DNA from: Gavia stellata
Lineage: Eukaryota; Chordata; Aves; Gaviiformes; Gaviidae
NCBI RefSeq assembly: GCF_030936135.1
Contig: NC_082603.1
Span: 19,620,880-19,684,879, forward strand
Reading direction: 5' to 3'
DNA length: 64,000 nucleotides
The position numbers were made by a program, and so were the translations under genes. The notes beneath the pieces are model-generated. The model was not told where the DNA came from. It searched no databases and worked only from the letters and a program-made list of their open reading frames with translations. Positions 63,431 through 64,000 of this stretch are shown piece by piece; within the stretch, counting starts at the first letter, position 1, and every line of letters begins with the position of its first letter.

Positions 63431-64000
63431 GGGAAGAAGAGGAGGGAGTGAGTAGGCACTCGCAAATCAGAGGGTTTGGTAGTGAGCATCTACCGCTGCT
63501 TCAGATAGACTGGAAGGCAAACCTTGGACATGTGTCTGTTATCCTTCGCTCAGCCTCTGATAGCTACAAGTGAAAAGTGGCACATAGAGAAGCAAGGCCA
63601 ACTAACCAACTCTTATGAACTAGGCCCTACTTCTTTTTCGCCTCTGTAGCTCAAGGTGCCTTTGTTCTCCTTGAATTTCTTACCAAGCCTTCCCTAATGA
63701 CTCTGAAACTCCTCCTAGACAAGTACTACTGTCTTCAGCACAATTGCCAGCCAGGAGTTATTAGAGGGGTGATGGGTTAAGAAAGCAAGAGGGGGAAAAA
63801 AGAAAAACACTGGAACTCATAAGCAAAGTTTCTGACTTGTGTAATAAATCTGAAACCAAGTGGAGAAATGAAACTGCATATCAATAAGGCTATTCAGACC
63901 AGACAGGCTATTCAGAGCAGACAGGCTATTCAGACCAAGGCTATTCAGACCAGTCACAGACCAGGTTTCTAAAATGATAAATAGCTTGCAAGGACTCCAT
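63431..64000. other. Upstream end of the window
   Basis: No exon 1 or 2 of the CLCA relic could be recognised. A short tandem repeat lies at 63888-63955. Otherwise nothing seen. Confidence 0.5.
63888..63955. repeat. Tandem repeat of GGCTATTCAGACCAGACA
   Basis: Four copies of GGCTATTCAGA start at 63888, 63906, 63924 and 63938. The first two units are 18 bases with one difference, and the third is shortened to 14. A minisatellite-like array. Confidence 0.9.

Noticed and set aside
1-64000. CRISPR arrays, operons, tRNA, rRNA or bacterial mobile elements
   Set aside because: None seen. Spliced exons, CR1 and LTR sequence show a bird nuclear genome, and the tandem repeats present have no spacer structure.

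Overview
The window is vertebrate nuclear DNA, almost certainly avian. It has long GT-AG introns, one GC-rich CpG-island promoter in AT-rich surroundings, the 3' end of a CR1 LINE (the dominant bird retrotransposon) and two solo-type endogenous-retrovirus LTRs of kinds I associate with neoavian genomes. Every gene recognised lies on the minus strand, so transcription runs from high to low coordinates. The gene order SH3GLB1 next to CLCA genes matches the conserved block on human chromosome 1p22.

Region by region. Positions 1-6017 are the 3' UTR and 3' flank of SH3GLB1. SH3GLB1 (endophilin B1, Bif-1) occupies 6018-30995 in nine coding exons that join in phase to a 366-residue N-BAR plus SH3 protein. 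Its first exon sits in a CpG island at about 30400-31620. Positions 31620-39390 are intergenic and hold an LTR, a CR1 fragment and a CTCF-like motif. A complete CLCA gene occupies 39744-57695 in fourteen coding exons. It encodes a 930-residue protein with signal peptide, HExxH metalloprotease-like motif, von Willebrand A domain with an intact MIDAS, a fibronectin-like segment and a C-terminal membrane helix. A TATA-box promoter and an unusual 68-bp tandem repeat lie just upstream of it. From 59792 to about 63430 there is a second CLCA copy, decayed. Six exon remnants keep their order, splice sites and phases. They carry in-frame stops and frameshifts, the HExxH motif is lost, and the block equivalent to exons 7-11 (most of the VWA domain and the beta-rich region) is missing.

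Biology. SH3GLB1 is a widely expressed membrane-curvature protein of mitochondria, Golgi and autophagy. The CLCA protein is a gut-type apical, self-cleaving regulator of calcium-activated chloride conductance. The two are neighbours by ancestry, not a pathway. As I recall, comparative work counts only two CLCA genes in birds, so the decayed tandem copy is the most notable item: it implies that a CLCA duplicate arose in this lineage and then died. No prokaryotic-type system, CRISPR array, tRNA or rRNA was seen.
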